Origin: Anagrus nilaparvatae
Lineage: Eukaryota; Arthropoda; Insecta; Hymenoptera; Mymaridae
DNA length: 64,000 bases
Direction of reading: 5' to 3'
NCBI GenBank assembly: GCA_022575985.1
Contig: JAKSXM010000142.1
Span: 3,968,001-4,032,000 of the forward strand
The position numbers and the translations under genes are program-made. Position 1 is the first letter of the stretch. Every line of letters begins with the position of its first letter. The notes under the pieces were generated by a model. It was given only the letters and a program-made list of their open reading frames with translations, made no database searches and was not told where the DNA came from. Of the stretch, positions 54,101-64,000 are shown piece by piece.

Positions 54101-57100
54101 AATCAAACTCTAAAACACACTTTAGCCGAGAAGAAAAAGGAAAAAGAAATAAATAAGAAAAATTTAGCTTCGGAACATTTAGACTCAAATATATCAAAAC
54201 CAGAAATGCTAAAAGATTTGCAAAATACAAAAAATTTATCTACTAATAAGTTAAGCCTTACTTTAAATTCCGTAATTGAGGACAATAATAATTTAGATAC
54301 CATAGCTTTAGAAAAATCAGCAAATAAAGAAAAAATAGAAAAAGATGATCCTCAAGATATTCAAACATCTACTCTTGTAGATGAATGTCCTGAAAAAAGA
54401 ATTAATAAAAGAGCATGTCGTGGTAAAACGATTCAATCTAATTTAAAATATCAAAGATCTAAACGAAATATTCAAAGACCAAATTATAAAGAAGAAATTG
54501 ATATTGAATTGGATAAAATATGTAAAAAAGACTCAAGAAGTAATAGTATAAATGACTCAGAAAAAAATATTTTAGATCGACAAAATTTAATAGAAATTAC
54601 AAATCTTGAAAATGAAAATATTTTAAATGAAAAAGATGCCAACGATGTAAAAAGTTTCAAAGATGATGTAAGTTGTAAAGTTGATTCAATCAAATTAATG
54701 GACGAGAAAGATGTATTAAATAGCGTTAACAATGACATAAAAATTGATATTAAAGAGGATATTAAAAAAGCTGAAAAACCCGGTAAAAGAGGAAGAAAGA
54801 AGAAGATAAATAAACAAGTCGAAGAAATAAATTTAAATATTACTTCTGAAGATTTAATTTTAAATTTAAAAAGGCCTATTAAAGATGCAGAAAATGGTAA
54901 TATAAATATAAATAATTCAGTATTCGAAGATATTGATTCTGAAAATACTGAATGCATTCTAAAAATCAATGATCATAAATCAAAAGTTGTCAAGCAGCAA
55001 AGAAAAAATGAAAAACAACAAACAAACAGCTTTACTGAACAAAAGAGTAATGAAGTTTTAAACCAATTAAATTCTAAACAAGAAAATAAAAAGGAAACTA
55101 AATTACCCATTTCATTTGAAGATGAATTAAAAGAACCAAGTAAAAGCCTGGAAATAAAAAATGTATCTGTGTTTGAAAATTCAAAATCAGAACCTATCAA
55201 AGATAATCTAAACATAAATCACAACGAAGAATCATCCAAATTGAAAGATATTTCTAATACAAGTGACAGCCTAAAATTAGAAGAATTAAAAAATGAATCT
55301 TCAATTGTAACAGAATTTGATAGTGATGAAAATTCTTTGGATACTAATATGTCTGCTGATATTCAAAAGCTACTTGATGATCCAGAAATGACTACTGAAA
55401 TAAACAAAACACCAGAAAATGAATCAAGTAATCCTGAACTAATATTTAATAATATTGAGCAAAGTAAAGATGGCAAAACAAAACAGATTAAAAAATCTCT
55501 TAATCATGAAAAAATTAAAAAAATTCAAGAAAATAAAACTCTTAAATCTGTAGAAGAGAAAAAATTGAAATCTAAGAATAATGTTAAGCCTGCAAAAAAT
55601 TCAAAATTAACTAAAAAAGAAAGTTTGAAAAAGGCAAAATCTTTTAATAGAAAGAAATCAGGGAATAATAAAGTATATGGTGCAACAAATAAATTAAGTT
55701 GCAGCGAAGACTCAGAAACTGAAGAAATCAATGATATTCAAAATAAAAATCAAATCGTTAAAAGTGTTTTTGGACGTGTTTTCGGAGGTGAAAAAATAGA
55801 GAAATTAAAAGAAACTGAATACAGTCCAATTTCATCAGATAACGATTTAACTAATAACGATCTAAATATTTCTAATTTGTCTAATGATAAACAGAACCCT
55901 AAACCCAAAAAGGCAAGTACGCCCAGAAACATAAGTAAATCTTTAGAACTATCACATATTATATTCGATAACGGAAAAAGGCAGAGCAAAAAGCGAGCTG
56001 AAGAACTAATATCTCGTGCATTTATTGACGATTCTCCAGTTCCAGCGGATAATCAAAGCACTCGTCTATGTAACAATGATTTATCTCCTAACCGACAATA
56101 TTCAGAATGTAGAAGTCCATCTAAAGAAAAAAGTACTACGAAACAAAATTTTGATAAAGATTTTAATAAAATCGAAAAAGATGATTCAAATCATAAAATC
56201 GAAAAGAAAAAACAAGATTTAAAAACGAAAAATCGTAAGGGAAAAAATGCAAACGCAGATGAATCAGATAGTTTACATATCTCTAGTGTTGATGAAGAAT
56301 ATAAAAATACTAGCAAAGAAGATTATAATAGAAAATCATCATCTAAAGAATTTGAATACAATTCATACTCAGATTTAGACTCAAACCGGGGTTCTGACAC
56401 AGAAAATAAAGATAATGACTGCGATGATGAATCTAACTTTTCATATAATCAAAATTCACCAAAACTCACAATTGATTCGGAAAATTCTTTCATGAGCTCA
56501 TCATCTAGTGATAATGAAGATGAAAATAAAGAAATTAAATCTCCTGTTAGAAAACGAAGCTTTGGTAGTTTTTCTGGAGACAAGGTTGTAATAAGATCCC
56601 CAAAATCAAATTCAGGAAGTCAATTAGAGTTTGTAACTATTGAACCAACTGGCGCAGTTGAAGACAATGCACTAGATGTCGATTTACACCCAGCAAATAA
56701 TCAAAAACAAAGACAAGGGAAAGTATTAAACTTTGATGAAGAACTTTTTGTTGAATGCTGTTCTAGATTAAAGGCAACTTCAGAAACCGAATTGCGAGGG
56801 GCTAAAAAGATTAAATTAGATCATTCAGAATCTTTTAGCAGCAAAGAAGAACATTCTATTTATAGAGGAAGAGATAGATGGAGAGAAATTGAAAGAAGGA
56901 ACAACTTAGGCAGTTTACTAGAATCTGTGAATCAGGTAATTAAAATTATTAACCATGAATATATTTTAGTAAAATTAAAAAGTAGCATACTATTTTCGAC
57001 TTAAAAATAAAGTGCATTTTCTTTTTTTTTTAAATTCCGTTTATAAAGGTGCATTTTTATATAGATAAAATAAGATAAAATTTTCAGTGTGTTATAAAAT

Positions 57101-60100
57101 TAAAAAAAAGTTCTGTAAATATATCTAATTAATGTATAATTATGAATTTCATTCGTTTAAAAGTAACAGTTTTGATACTAGTTTATATTATCTTAATAAA
57201 ATTATTGTTTTAAGCAATATGTTTTTAGTTAATATTTAAAATGCATAATTATGTATAAAAATGTTAAACTACTCTAGTTATTTAATTTTTTTCGTAACTT
57301 ATTTTCCAGTTGCTTGGTGAAGAATACAACAGCAGAGAACAAGAATATAGGAAACATAATAAAGAAACAAAAAGTGGTTTTACTACTAGATCTAATAGTC
57401 CATTACATCAAGATACCCTTGGTTACGATGATAGTCTTGACGTTGCATTCGAACATAATAATAAATTACGAGACAAAATTCAACAAAGAATGAGAGAAAG
57501 TGAAAATTTAATATCTTCATCTTTAGGTCATAAAAGCTTAGATGGACTTGAAGCAAATTGTTACCCTGACCAGGATAAACTCTCAAAGAATAAAATACTA
57601 AGCAGCATAAGTCAATCGGATAAGAGCTTTGCTAACCTGTTGCAATCCAATGAAAAACAAGATCACAAGTAAGTTTAATACATTTAAAAATTTAAGTAAT
57701 TAAAATTATATCACGCAATAGTTGCCTAAAATTAAGACCCTGGGGTTGACAAAGCTAGGACTGATTTTTTTGCATCTGATATGCGATTTTCATATCTACG
57801 AATCTTGTATTGATTATTTAATCAAACGTGACCATTCAAAACAAAAAATTATGTGACAATTCTAATTCAAAAACTCGCGATTTTCTTTTAAAACTGTTTC
57901 ATAAATATTTAAGAAGAATTTTTTTATTAATTTACTATTCATTTGTTATTTATGTGATGGTAAACTATTACCTGAATTGGTTAAGACAATTGAAAATGTC
58001 GACTTTGAATACAAGACATAATTAAAATTTAAAGAACATTTTAAATTTCACAAAAGAATAAATGTATATTGATATTTGTTTTCTAGAAAATTTCAATGAA
58101 ATAGCATTTTTTTAAGTTTATTGCGTTGTTTCCCAATAAAACTAATACTTCAGAACTTGCGAATAATTAAAATTAATAATAATTTTTTTTTTAGTGCATC
58201 TACTCCTATGAAATTATTGGCAGAGTTAGCTTGTGCAAGGGCTCCATCAACTACTTTTTCAAGTAATTCTGAAAAAATCATTGCAGATAATACATTAGAA
58301 AATAAAATAACAGAAAAAAATTTAACAAAAAATAAACAAATCATTAAAAAAGTTCGGAATCCTATTCAAGAATTGTTTGAAAGAAAGAAAATTTTTTACG
58401 AAAATAAACATAATGAAAAGAAAAATCAAATTAAATTATTTAATGCTATTAAATCTAGAAAACAAAAGAAAAGAAATTTGCAAAATAAATTTCCACTTAT
58501 TCGAACGTGCCAAAAAAAAAGTGGCATGGCAGAAAGAAAAAAAAGAAAAGATGCATTCAGTAGAAAAAAGTGCTCTGTTCAAAAAATTAAAGATATTTAT
58601 GATTTTGATGAGGAAGATACTCAAAATGATGAATCAAAATTTGTTTCCACCTTATCTTATCGAACAAAGATTGAAAAAGACGCAGATTTAAGTCAAGGAT
58701 CAAATGAAAAACGTAATCAGACTAGTTCAACGGAAGAAGTCAATAAAAAATCAAAAGATGAAAACCCAAAAGCAGATGAAGAAAAAAATCATGCTGCTGC
58801 GAGTAAGTTTTCCAGTATTAAAAAACTTGAAAAGAATACTATAAAATCAACTAAAACTCAAGATAATAAAATTATTATAGGTCCCATGGATGAATACGTC
58901 GAACGAAAACAAAAAATTAAGCGAACAAACGAACACCAGAGTAAAATATTAAAAACGAAGAAAAAAAATAAGGGGACGAAAAAGAAATCTCGAAATGCAT
59001 GGTACGAAAATGATAGTTCTGATGAGTTTATAACTGCCATAAAATCTAATGGGATTGGTGTGGGTATCACAAAAAGCCAAAGGACCTGCTCGAAAGGAAA
59101 ACAAAATTTATTTGCAGAAATGTCTTCTACTTCGTCAGATAGTGAATTCGAAGAGATAGAAAATAAAAGTCCAATTCCTGTAGAAAGAGAAGAATCTTCA
59201 AAAACAGATAACGTTCAAAACTTACCATCAAAAAATGTATTAGATAATTCCAGCCAAAAAAAATTAACTGAAATAGAGGAAATATCAGAAAAGAAATGCT
59301 CTGAAGAACAGAAAAGTAGTGATGCAGAAACTGATAATCCATATGAAAGAACTTTAGAATTGGATGATCTCTATCGCGAAGATAGTTCTGTAATAGATTC
59401 TGATAAAGAAGATGGTTTGGTTTTAGACGAAAATACAAGTTCAGCTTCAAAAAATAATAAAACCGAAGAATGTATAAATTTAACTAAGGAAACAAAGTTA
59501 TCAAAAACTAACTCAAAGAAAACATCAAAGAAAAATACTAAAACAACTGAATGTCTTAACCAGACAGACACTCTAGGAGATGAAGAACTAATGAATTTAC
59601 CTGAAAAATTAAACAGTAACGAAAAACCAGTTGAAGAGACTGATAATTTGCCACTTCACGTTTTTCTGAGTCGGAAAGTTCAAGAATCTAAAAAGCGAAA
59701 ACAAAAGAAAATAGATGTATTTAAAGAACATGAAAAATTAATTATAGATTTACTACCAACTAGACGTCAAAGAAAATGTGCCATTGGAAAACAAGGATTA
59801 TTAGCTGAATTCAGTAGCTCTGATGATGAAATATCTGATAATCATAGTAATGAAAAATCACGAAAACCAAAAAGAGAGTTAAAGGAAAAACGAAAAGAAC
59901 GTTATATTGAAAAGAAACATGAACAAATGTTTGCCAAAGAACAAAAGGCAATTGAAGAAGCAATTATGAGAGAACTTGAAGCCAAAAAACAAACTCAAAA
60001 TGAATCTACAACTAGCGATAATGACGAAAAAGAGCCAAAATTAAATATAGACGAGACCAACAATGAAAGTGTTCAAAATTTAATAACAAATAAGAAAAAA

Positions 60101-60703
60101 CAAAAGGTAAATCAAAAGTCTTTAGACAACCAAAAAGATGATACTTTCGAACACTCAATTATTGAGGCTAAATCAAAAAAATCTGATCAATCTGAATGTA
60201 GTGAGAAAGATGATTTTGATAACCAATTTTTCAAAAAATCAAAGCCTTTTAAAAATCGAAAAAATTCAAAACAGATAGAAAAACTTGAAAATACTAATCC
60301 AGTAGATAATGTACCAAAAAGAAGCAAGCATTCGAATAAGAAAAATTCTTTATTTAATAACGAAGATAACGATATAGTCAAAGAAGAAACTATTGGTGTA
60401 GCTGTAGGTCGTAGAAAACGTGCAGCTGTTAATCAACTTTATTATTGGTCCAGTTCAAGTGATGACGAAGTTACAGACAAAAAAAAGAAAAATGAAAATA
60501 ATACCTCAGAAATTGCTACACCACAAGAAGAATTAGATGATGAACATCAAGAACAGCATGGCTGGATAGTTGGTGATTCACATAAACGAATGATTATGAT
60601 GTTAGCAATGGAAAAACAAATGAAAGAAAAAAGAAGGCGTAGTGAAAATGAGAGTGATTCAAACAGATTGAAAAATAAAAAACATCGTAAAAGTGCATCT
60701 TGA
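35989..60703 (+). CDS. Giant multi-zinc-finger nuclear protein gene (3' seven exons, 5' incomplete)
   Basis: Seven GT-AG exons join without a frame break: 35989-36108, 42343-44759, 45700-46138, 46944-47038, 47291-56935, 57310-57668 and 58195-60703 (TGA at 60701). The exon lengths sum to 15,584 nt. After the two leading bases of a split codon this gives exactly 5,194 codons including the stop. Visible domains in order are three C2H2 fingers, a fourth C2H2 finger split by an intron, a C2HC finger, a long Asn/Lys/Glu/Ser-rich disordered region with AT-hook-like and RG-rich boxes, a sixth finger of long-spacer C2H2 type, and a basic/acidic tail. There is no membrane segment or signal peptide. Together this suggests a nuclear DNA- or RNA-binding or chromatin-associated protein. 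I do not recognise the family and give no symbol. The first exon here starts in mid-codon, so the N-terminus lies further upstream. Confidence 0.85.
39179..39603. mobile_element. Palindromic element (425 bp) in the large intron
   Basis: The ends ACTGTAAAAAGTAACTTTCT and AGAAAGTTACTTTTTACAGT are exact inverted copies. Inside, TAGTTACTAAATTTAGTATA is mirrored, as is CGAGTATTCTCGATTTTTTT (right copy ATCGAGAATTCTCG). The arms are largely complementary to the centre at about 39391. Confidence 0.75.
40489..40920. mobile_element. Imperfect palindromic element (about 430 bp) in the large intron
   Basis: Left CCTTGATATCTAGTAACTTT pairs with right AAATCTGCTAGATATCAAG. GTCTAAAAATTTATTAGTAT pairs with ATACTAATAAATTTTTAGAC. 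The arms have diverged by substitutions and small indels. No gene. Confidence 0.7.
42343..44759 (+). CDS. Exon B: disordered region plus three C2H2 zinc fingers
   Basis: The exon starts after a T-rich tract and ag at 42341-42342 and ends at the consensus donor gtaagt at 44760. An ATG at 42408 is in frame but is probably internal, because 22 residues from the acceptor onward (EADEAVRKATDVASAATF...) are open and join exon A in phase. A long Asn/Ser/Glu-rich region comes first. It is followed by finger 1 at 43578-43643 (CLYC ... HAERVH, C-x2-C-x12-H-x4-H), finger 2 at 43698-43766 (CQYC ... HMVGNH, x13 spacer) and finger 3 at 43785-43850 (CIKC ... HNNEVH). The first half of a fourth finger, ICGACADKY, ends the exon. 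Reading past the donor would stop after a few codons at 44786. Confidence 0.92.
44760..45699 (+). other. Intron splitting zinc finger 4
   Basis: A+T-rich intron running from gtaagt to ctcaag. It interrupts the loop of a C2H2 finger between the Cys pair and the His pair. No other feature is visible. Confidence 0.85.
45700..46138 (+). CDS. Exon C: second half of finger 4 and a C2HC finger
   Basis: The acceptor at 45698-45699 was chosen over the ag 12 bases downstream. Starting at GGT gives ACADKY-GTLKDLEEHKSNSH, an exact C-x2-C-x12-H-x4-H finger with exon B, whereas the alternative leaves only eight residues in the loop. A Trp/Cys/His segment (NVWCSHFEF) follows. A C2HC finger lies at 45886-45948 (CTKC, 12 residues, H-x3-C), then a highly basic stretch (GKKKSKWRPFGSRRRRNRG) that could act as a nuclear-localisation or nucleic-acid-binding patch. 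The exon ends at donor gtaagt (46139) in phase 1. Confidence 0.88.
46139..46943 (+). other. Intron between exons C and D
   Basis: The intron begins with gtaagt and ends with ctatag. It is A+T-rich and shows no repeat or open frame of interest. Confidence 0.8.
46944..47038 (+). CDS. Exon D: short linking exon
   Basis: The acceptor context is ttttctatag, and the donor at 47039 is gtaagc. The leading GG completes an Arg codon with the C left from exon C. The exon then reads ESIQKMLENLPAKRSTRKVL and about a dozen further residues, ending RLRN in phase 0. It has no recognisable domain: a short helical-looking, basic segment between the C2HC finger and the giant exon. The frame fits on both sides, which is the main support. 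Confidence 0.85.
47039..47290 (+). other. Intron between exons D and E
   Basis: Short A+T-rich intron from gtaagc to ttttag. Nothing else is visible. Confidence 0.8.
47291..56935 (+). CDS. Exon E: 9,645-nt single exon, disordered region with RG boxes and a zinc finger
   Basis: The acceptor ttttgttttag lies at 47280-47290 and the donor gtaatt at 56936. The exon is phase 0 at both ends and open for all 3,215 codons. An ATG at 47321 is internal. The N-terminal 500 residues or so are basic and Arg/Lys/Ser-rich, with an AT-hook-like RRGRKSK at about 48637-48664. Next comes a long Asn/Lys/Ile/Glu/Asp/Ser-rich low-complexity region with repeated DSKN units. Two Arg-Gly boxes lie at 51968-52015 (ends GRGRPS, AT-hook-like) and 52541-52650. 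A C2H2 finger with a long His spacer is at 53612-53680 (CKVC, 12 residues, H-x5-H). Another AT-hook-like KPGKRGRKKK is at about 54775-54810. Ser/Asp/Glu clusters then run to the end. The region is probably intrinsically disordered. The finger type resembles matrin/U1-like fingers, which hints at RNA or chromatin binding. Confidence 0.92.
56936..57309 (+). other. Intron between exons E and F
   Basis: The intron runs from gtaatt to ttccag. If it is retained, the frame reads 23 more residues to TAA at about 57002. A shorter isoform ending there is possible, but there is no evidence for it. Confidence 0.75.
57310..57668 (+). CDS. Exon F of the giant zinc-finger gene
   Basis: A T-rich tract ending in ttttccag precedes the exon and consensus donor gtaagt follows at 57669. 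It reads LLGEEYNSREQEYRKHNKET onward in frame with exon E and stays open throughout. The content is charged and probably helical or disordered (KLRDKIQQRMRESENLISSS), with no recognised domain. It ends in phase 2 (AA), completed by the T that starts exon G. Reading through the donor would meet TAA straight away, which supports splicing there. Confidence 0.88.
57669..58194 (+). other. Intron between exons F and G
   Basis: A+T-rich intron from gtaagt to a ten-T tract and ag. Nothing else is visible. Confidence 0.8.
58195..60703 (+). CDS. Exon G: terminal exon, Lys/Ser/Asp-rich C-terminus
   Basis: The acceptor tttttttttag ends at 58194. Its T completes Asn with exon F, then ASTPMKLLAELACARAPSTT begins. 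The frame stays open to TGA at 60701-60703. The exon is rich in Lys, Glu, Asp and Ser. One motif occurs three times: SQRTCSKGKQNLFAEMSS at about 59080, RRQRKCAIGKQGLLAEFSSS at about 59760, and a variant GRRKRAAVNQLYYWSSSSDD at about 60408. Each has a basic start, a hydrophobic core and an acidic Ser cluster. The final conserved-looking block is HGWIVGDSHKRMIMMLAMEK, followed by a bipartite-like basic tail (KEKRRR ... KNKKHRK) that may direct nuclear import. The open frame extends upstream to 58121, but no ATG-supported start is needed because the splice join is clean. Confidence 0.9.
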
Positions 60704-61700
60704 TTTTGAGAGCTTGACTAAAATCATGATGCTATGGCTCAAAAACATACATGTACTTGTTTATAATAATACAGTTTTATTCACAAAAGACTTTATAATA
60801 CATAAAAATGGTTTTGTGGCATCATTTTTTTTTTATCAAATCAAGTTCCACCTTTAGCATAGAGTGTAAAAAATGGTGATTTTATTATTAATGTATGGTG
60901 ATATTTATATAAAGCACTGCTACTGCCAGAAAGAAACATGCTTTTATCTTCTTATATAATACAACATTCATATTTTTTCTTTTAAATTTAATTTCATTAA
61001 TTTAAAACTAGAAAATTTAGCAAGCTAGATATTTTTAATTTTGTCAAGGTGTAAGGATATAAGAAATAATTGTTGTAAATATTAAATGGTTGAAGTGTTA
61101 TGTATGACAGCATAATTTAGTGAATGTTTTTTTCACCGTATGTATTCAAGATTTTTAATTATTGAAACAAAAAAAGCATTTTCTTTTAAGAATAAAAAAT
61201 TGAAAATGTTAGACTGAAAATTTATAGAAAAAATGTACCAGAGACTTTTTAGACAATATAATAAAGAATATTTTAAAATTTTTTATTAAATATCCCCTTA
61301 GTTAAGTACAAAATGTAAATTAAATGTGGTAAAATCTTGTTAAATAAAAAAAAAGTTTTTGCTTATTTAGAGGGCCCAAAATATTATTGACTTGTATAGC
61401 TTTTTGTATAAATATTCTGTAGCTCATTTAAAATTCAGTAACATATCTTTAAATATCTTTTGTGTTAATTAAAAAAATATATATATAAAAATTTATAGAA
61501 TTCTTGTTAAAAAATTTCATAAAATTTATGTTTAAAAAATAAAAATTTAACAATATTGTAGATATATTATATTTAAAAAATTCTTCTTGTCAATATATTG
61601 TAATATGATATTAAAATATGGTAAAATATTGTTTCAATTTCATGTCTGTTTGTGAATTTGTGTGTTTTTGCTGAATAAATAAAAAGAATGTCTTTTATTA
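60704..61700 (+). other. Probable 3' UTR with poly(A) signals
   Basis: A+T-rich and non-coding, following the TGA. AATAAA hexamers occur near 61260 and, in two overlapping copies, at 61674-61683. The latter are followed within about 20 bases by a TG/T-rich stretch (gaatgtcttttatt), the usual arrangement for cleavage and polyadenylation. The end point is an estimate. Confidence 0.5.
61674..61683 (+). terminator. Overlapping AATAAA polyadenylation signals
   Basis: AATAAATAAA with a downstream T/G-rich element, about 970 bases after the stop codon of the giant zinc-finger gene. This is the best candidate for its mRNA 3' end. Other AATAAA copies exist in this A+T-rich region, so the choice is tentative. 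Confidence 0.4.
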
Positions 61701-63536
61701 TATGCTTTCATATTAATTTAACGTGATTTTATTGCATATTTTATATTCACAATAATTAATAATAATTGTACATTAAAAACAAATTTTAAATAAAATAATG
61801 ATAATAATTATAAATATAGTGGTAGTTTTGTCATTTAACATTAAGTTTGTAAAATGCAAAGTTTTTTTGTAGCATTGAAAATAATAAATAAATAAAAAGG
61901 GTGTATTAAATTAAATATATGCTACAAAAATAATTTTTTTCTTTTTTGACATACGAATAAAAAAAATATACGTATAGACTTTACTGTAAATTTTACTGCC
62001 ATAAAATTTCTTGTAATTAAAAAAAGAAGCCCGTGGGATTAATATCTAAATATTATAAAAATTATAATAATAAAAGAAAAAAAGAAAACAAGTAAAAAAA
62101 ATGAAAAAAGGAAAAAAAAGAAAAATAAATTTAAATTTAATTATAAATATCAATTCCTGTAAAGATGAGATGTTACACATCCTGTGTAAATAGAACATAT
62201 TTTCAATGTGTCTGAAAAAAACGTATGTTTTGTAATATAATAATAAACATTGCAAAAAAAAAAAAACAAATAAAAATTTTAAAAATGAAAACAAAATTTT
62301 TAATTTATTTAAAAATTTAATTTTCCTTTATCTATGTTCCTTTGAAAAATAAGAAAAATTATCAAGAATTGTTGCTAGGGAGCTAACAAATTTGGAGAGA
62401 AAATCCGTTTTATTTGATTACCCCACGAGATAAAAAAAATGTTTTTGACCAGATCATTTTATGATCGTTTTAAAAATAAAGACATAATCAAAAAATTTTT
62501 TTTTTTATTTTTATGTTTTTTTGATTACCAATTTAATTTAAATCTCGCATTTGATACGTTATTTTGAAGGCTTTATATTATCATTATTAATAATAGTTTA
62601 TAATATAAAAGAAGAAAAACCAAGTGTACCAGTTCTTGTACGTCTTTCAAAACTATTATATTACATTTAATATTTAGATCAAATAAAATGCTAAGAAATT
62701 TAATTTTAAGGTAAAGTATCGTTTTTACTGAAATTTAATGTGATTTTTTCGTTTTTATTTTGTTTTTGTCATTTTTTATATTTAACTATTTAAAAAGCCC
62801 AAATTGAACTAGCTTAAAACTTTCAAAAAACACTTTTTGAGACAGAATGTAATTTAAAAAAATATAATGTTGAAAAAAACTAAGATTTGTAATAACAATT
62901 TTTTAACATAACAAAACACCCAATGGGGATAATTAAAACTGTTTTTTTCTTTTTTAACATTGTCCAAAAAGGAAAAGCGTATTTTCTCACTGCTAATCAG
63001 GCCGTAAATAAAAAATGTCCTATAACTCAGTTTACTTTCTCGGGTTTCCCTCAGATGGTAATTATTTTATGTGTCACTTTTTACTTTTGAGGCGAAATTG
63101 TGGTTCTTTATTCGTTCAATAATTATTTTTAATAATATATTTATTGTTCTTTCAAGTTTCAAAGATAATTTTAAATAATGATCACACTATTGCTAAAGCT
63201 TTACGTCATTGGTTTTTTAAATTTTTACTATCTTGAATTGTTAGATTTAATAAAATAGAATTTTATGTTGTTTTGGACGAAAAATTTAAATAAAATTTAA
63301 ATATTTAAGAATTAATGTAAAAAAAATATTCTGTTTAATTTTATAAATATATAATTTAGTATCAGTAAATTCAAAACCCAAATTCGGTAAAAAAGAAGGG
63401 CAAAATATAATTATATCGCCTGATATCGTATATATATATATAAATTTATAAACTAAGAATTTCTTTTAGCATTGTCCACATCCTTCGTATAATATTTTTT
63501 CCAATAAATTCAGTATTTTTTTTTTAAATTATTTAG
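61701..63536. other. Intergenic / 5' region of the amine oxidase gene
   Basis: A+T-rich stretch with no supported exon. It should contain the first exon and promoter of the downstream amine oxidase, or part of its first intron, but I could not pick a convincing ATG exon. A short (TA)n run lies near 63430. Confidence 0.5.
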
Positions 63537-63754
63537 GTATTCTAATACATTTGCAACTGCAATATTCTTAATATTACTTGTAAAAAGAGCCTCAAGCCAA
63601 GACGTTACAAAAAAAGATCCAAAAATAATAATTATTGGTGCTGGTGCATCAGGAATTGCCGCTGCATCTAAACTTTTTGAAAATGGTTTTAATAATATTA
63701 CCATATTGGAAGCTGAAAATCGTATAGGTGGTCGTATATTCACTACGAAATTTC
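63537..63754 (+). CDS. FAD-dependent amine (polyamine) oxidase, exon with FAD-binding motif
   Basis: The acceptor ttatttag ends at 63536 and the donor gttagt starts at 63755. The exon encodes a hydrophobic stretch ([12 protein letters not shown]) that looks like the core of a signal peptide. It is followed by [18 protein letters not shown], the Rossmann dinucleotide motif GxGxxG at about 63637-63654, and [15 protein letters not shown], which supplies the acidic residue at the end of strand 2 and the R-x-G-G-R signature of the flavin amine oxidase family. Family members such as spermine and N1-acetylpolyamine oxidases oxidise polyamines with release of hydrogen peroxide. There is no ATG in frame before the acceptor, since a stop lies upstream, so an earlier exon must supply the start. 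A secreted or luminal location is inferred from the leader. Confidence 0.85.
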
Positions 63755-63830
63755 GTTAGTAAAAATTAGTCAGCATTATTTATTAAGATATACGAATTGC
63801 TTATAAATTTTTTATTTTTTAAAATCATAG

Positions 63831-64000
63831 ATGGTTACAACGTTGACCTTGGAGGCCAGTGGGTACATGGAGAACAAGGTAATGTTGTTTATAACTTAGT
63901 ATGGCCACTTGGTGTAATAGAAAAATCAAATGATGAAGCGAAATTTGATTTAAAAATGGATTTTATCGATTCTAGAGGAAATAAAATGAATAACGAATTA
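63831..64000 (+). CDS. Amine (polyamine) oxidase, next exon, cut by window edge
   Basis: The acceptor aaaatcatag ends at 63830. AT completes a His codon with the C left at 63754. The exon reads HGYNVDLGGQWVHGEQGNVV, matching the conserved L-G-x-Q-W-x-H-G block of polyamine oxidases that lies beside the flavin, then YNLVWPLGVIEKSNDEAKFD to the edge of the window. The substrate cannot be told from this part. Spermine oxidase-like or N1-acetylpolyamine oxidase-like are the likely options, and monoamine oxidase is less likely. Confidence 0.87.

Noticed and set aside
57828..58025. 65-aa plus-strand frame in the intron between exons F and G
   Set aside because: The main frame splices cleanly across it. 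The peptide has no features and no start or splice context.
1..64000. CRISPR arrays, operons, tRNA/rRNA genes, integrated viral genes
   Set aside because: None seen. Repeats are not regularly spaced direct repeats with unique spacers, and no viral or transposase protein signature was recognised in any listed frame.

Overview
This window is animal nuclear DNA, most likely from an insect. It is strongly A+T-rich with long homopolymer runs, its genes are split by GT-AG introns, and no operon-like packing, rRNA or tRNA was found. The extreme A/T bias inside exons (Asn/Lys/Ile-rich proteins), the many small palindromic elements and a secreted-type flavin amine oxidase next door would fit a low-GC hymenopteran such as a braconid wasp. 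That lineage is inference only.

Layout. (1) About 1-35,988 is essentially gene-free. It holds many inverted-repeat (foldback/MITE-like) elements, short tandem arrays, and one plausible 5' exon ending at 2466. (2) From 35,989 to 60,703 on the + strand there is one very large gene. Seven exons join in a consistent frame (35989-36108, 42343-44759, 45700-46138, 46944-47038, 47291-56935, 57310-57668, 58195-60703) and encode the last 5,193 or so residues of a nuclear-type protein. It has three clustered C2H2 zinc fingers, a fourth finger split by an intron, a C2HC finger, a huge disordered acidic/basic region in a single 9.6-kb exon with AT-hook-like and RG-rich boxes and a sixth finger, and a basic/acidic C-terminus with a motif repeated three times. 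The 5' end is missing or unresolved. (3) 60,704 to about 61,700 is a probable 3' UTR. (4) From 63,537 to the right edge are two exons of a FAD-dependent amine (polyamine) oxidase that runs off the window.

The most unusual non-coding content is a 2.2-kb near-perfect palindrome at 9029-11230. Its roughly 1-kb arms contain exon-like blocks with splice-site boundaries. A diverged short relative, 502 bp long, sits at 20582-21083. At least seven other inverted-repeat elements lie in the gene-free stretch and the first large intron, including a hairpin with essentially perfect 195-bp arms at 26536-26955. No function is claimed for these. They could be non-autonomous DNA transposons, hairpin-RNA sources, or both.

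All coordinates were read by eye. No homology search, splice predictor or RNA data were available.
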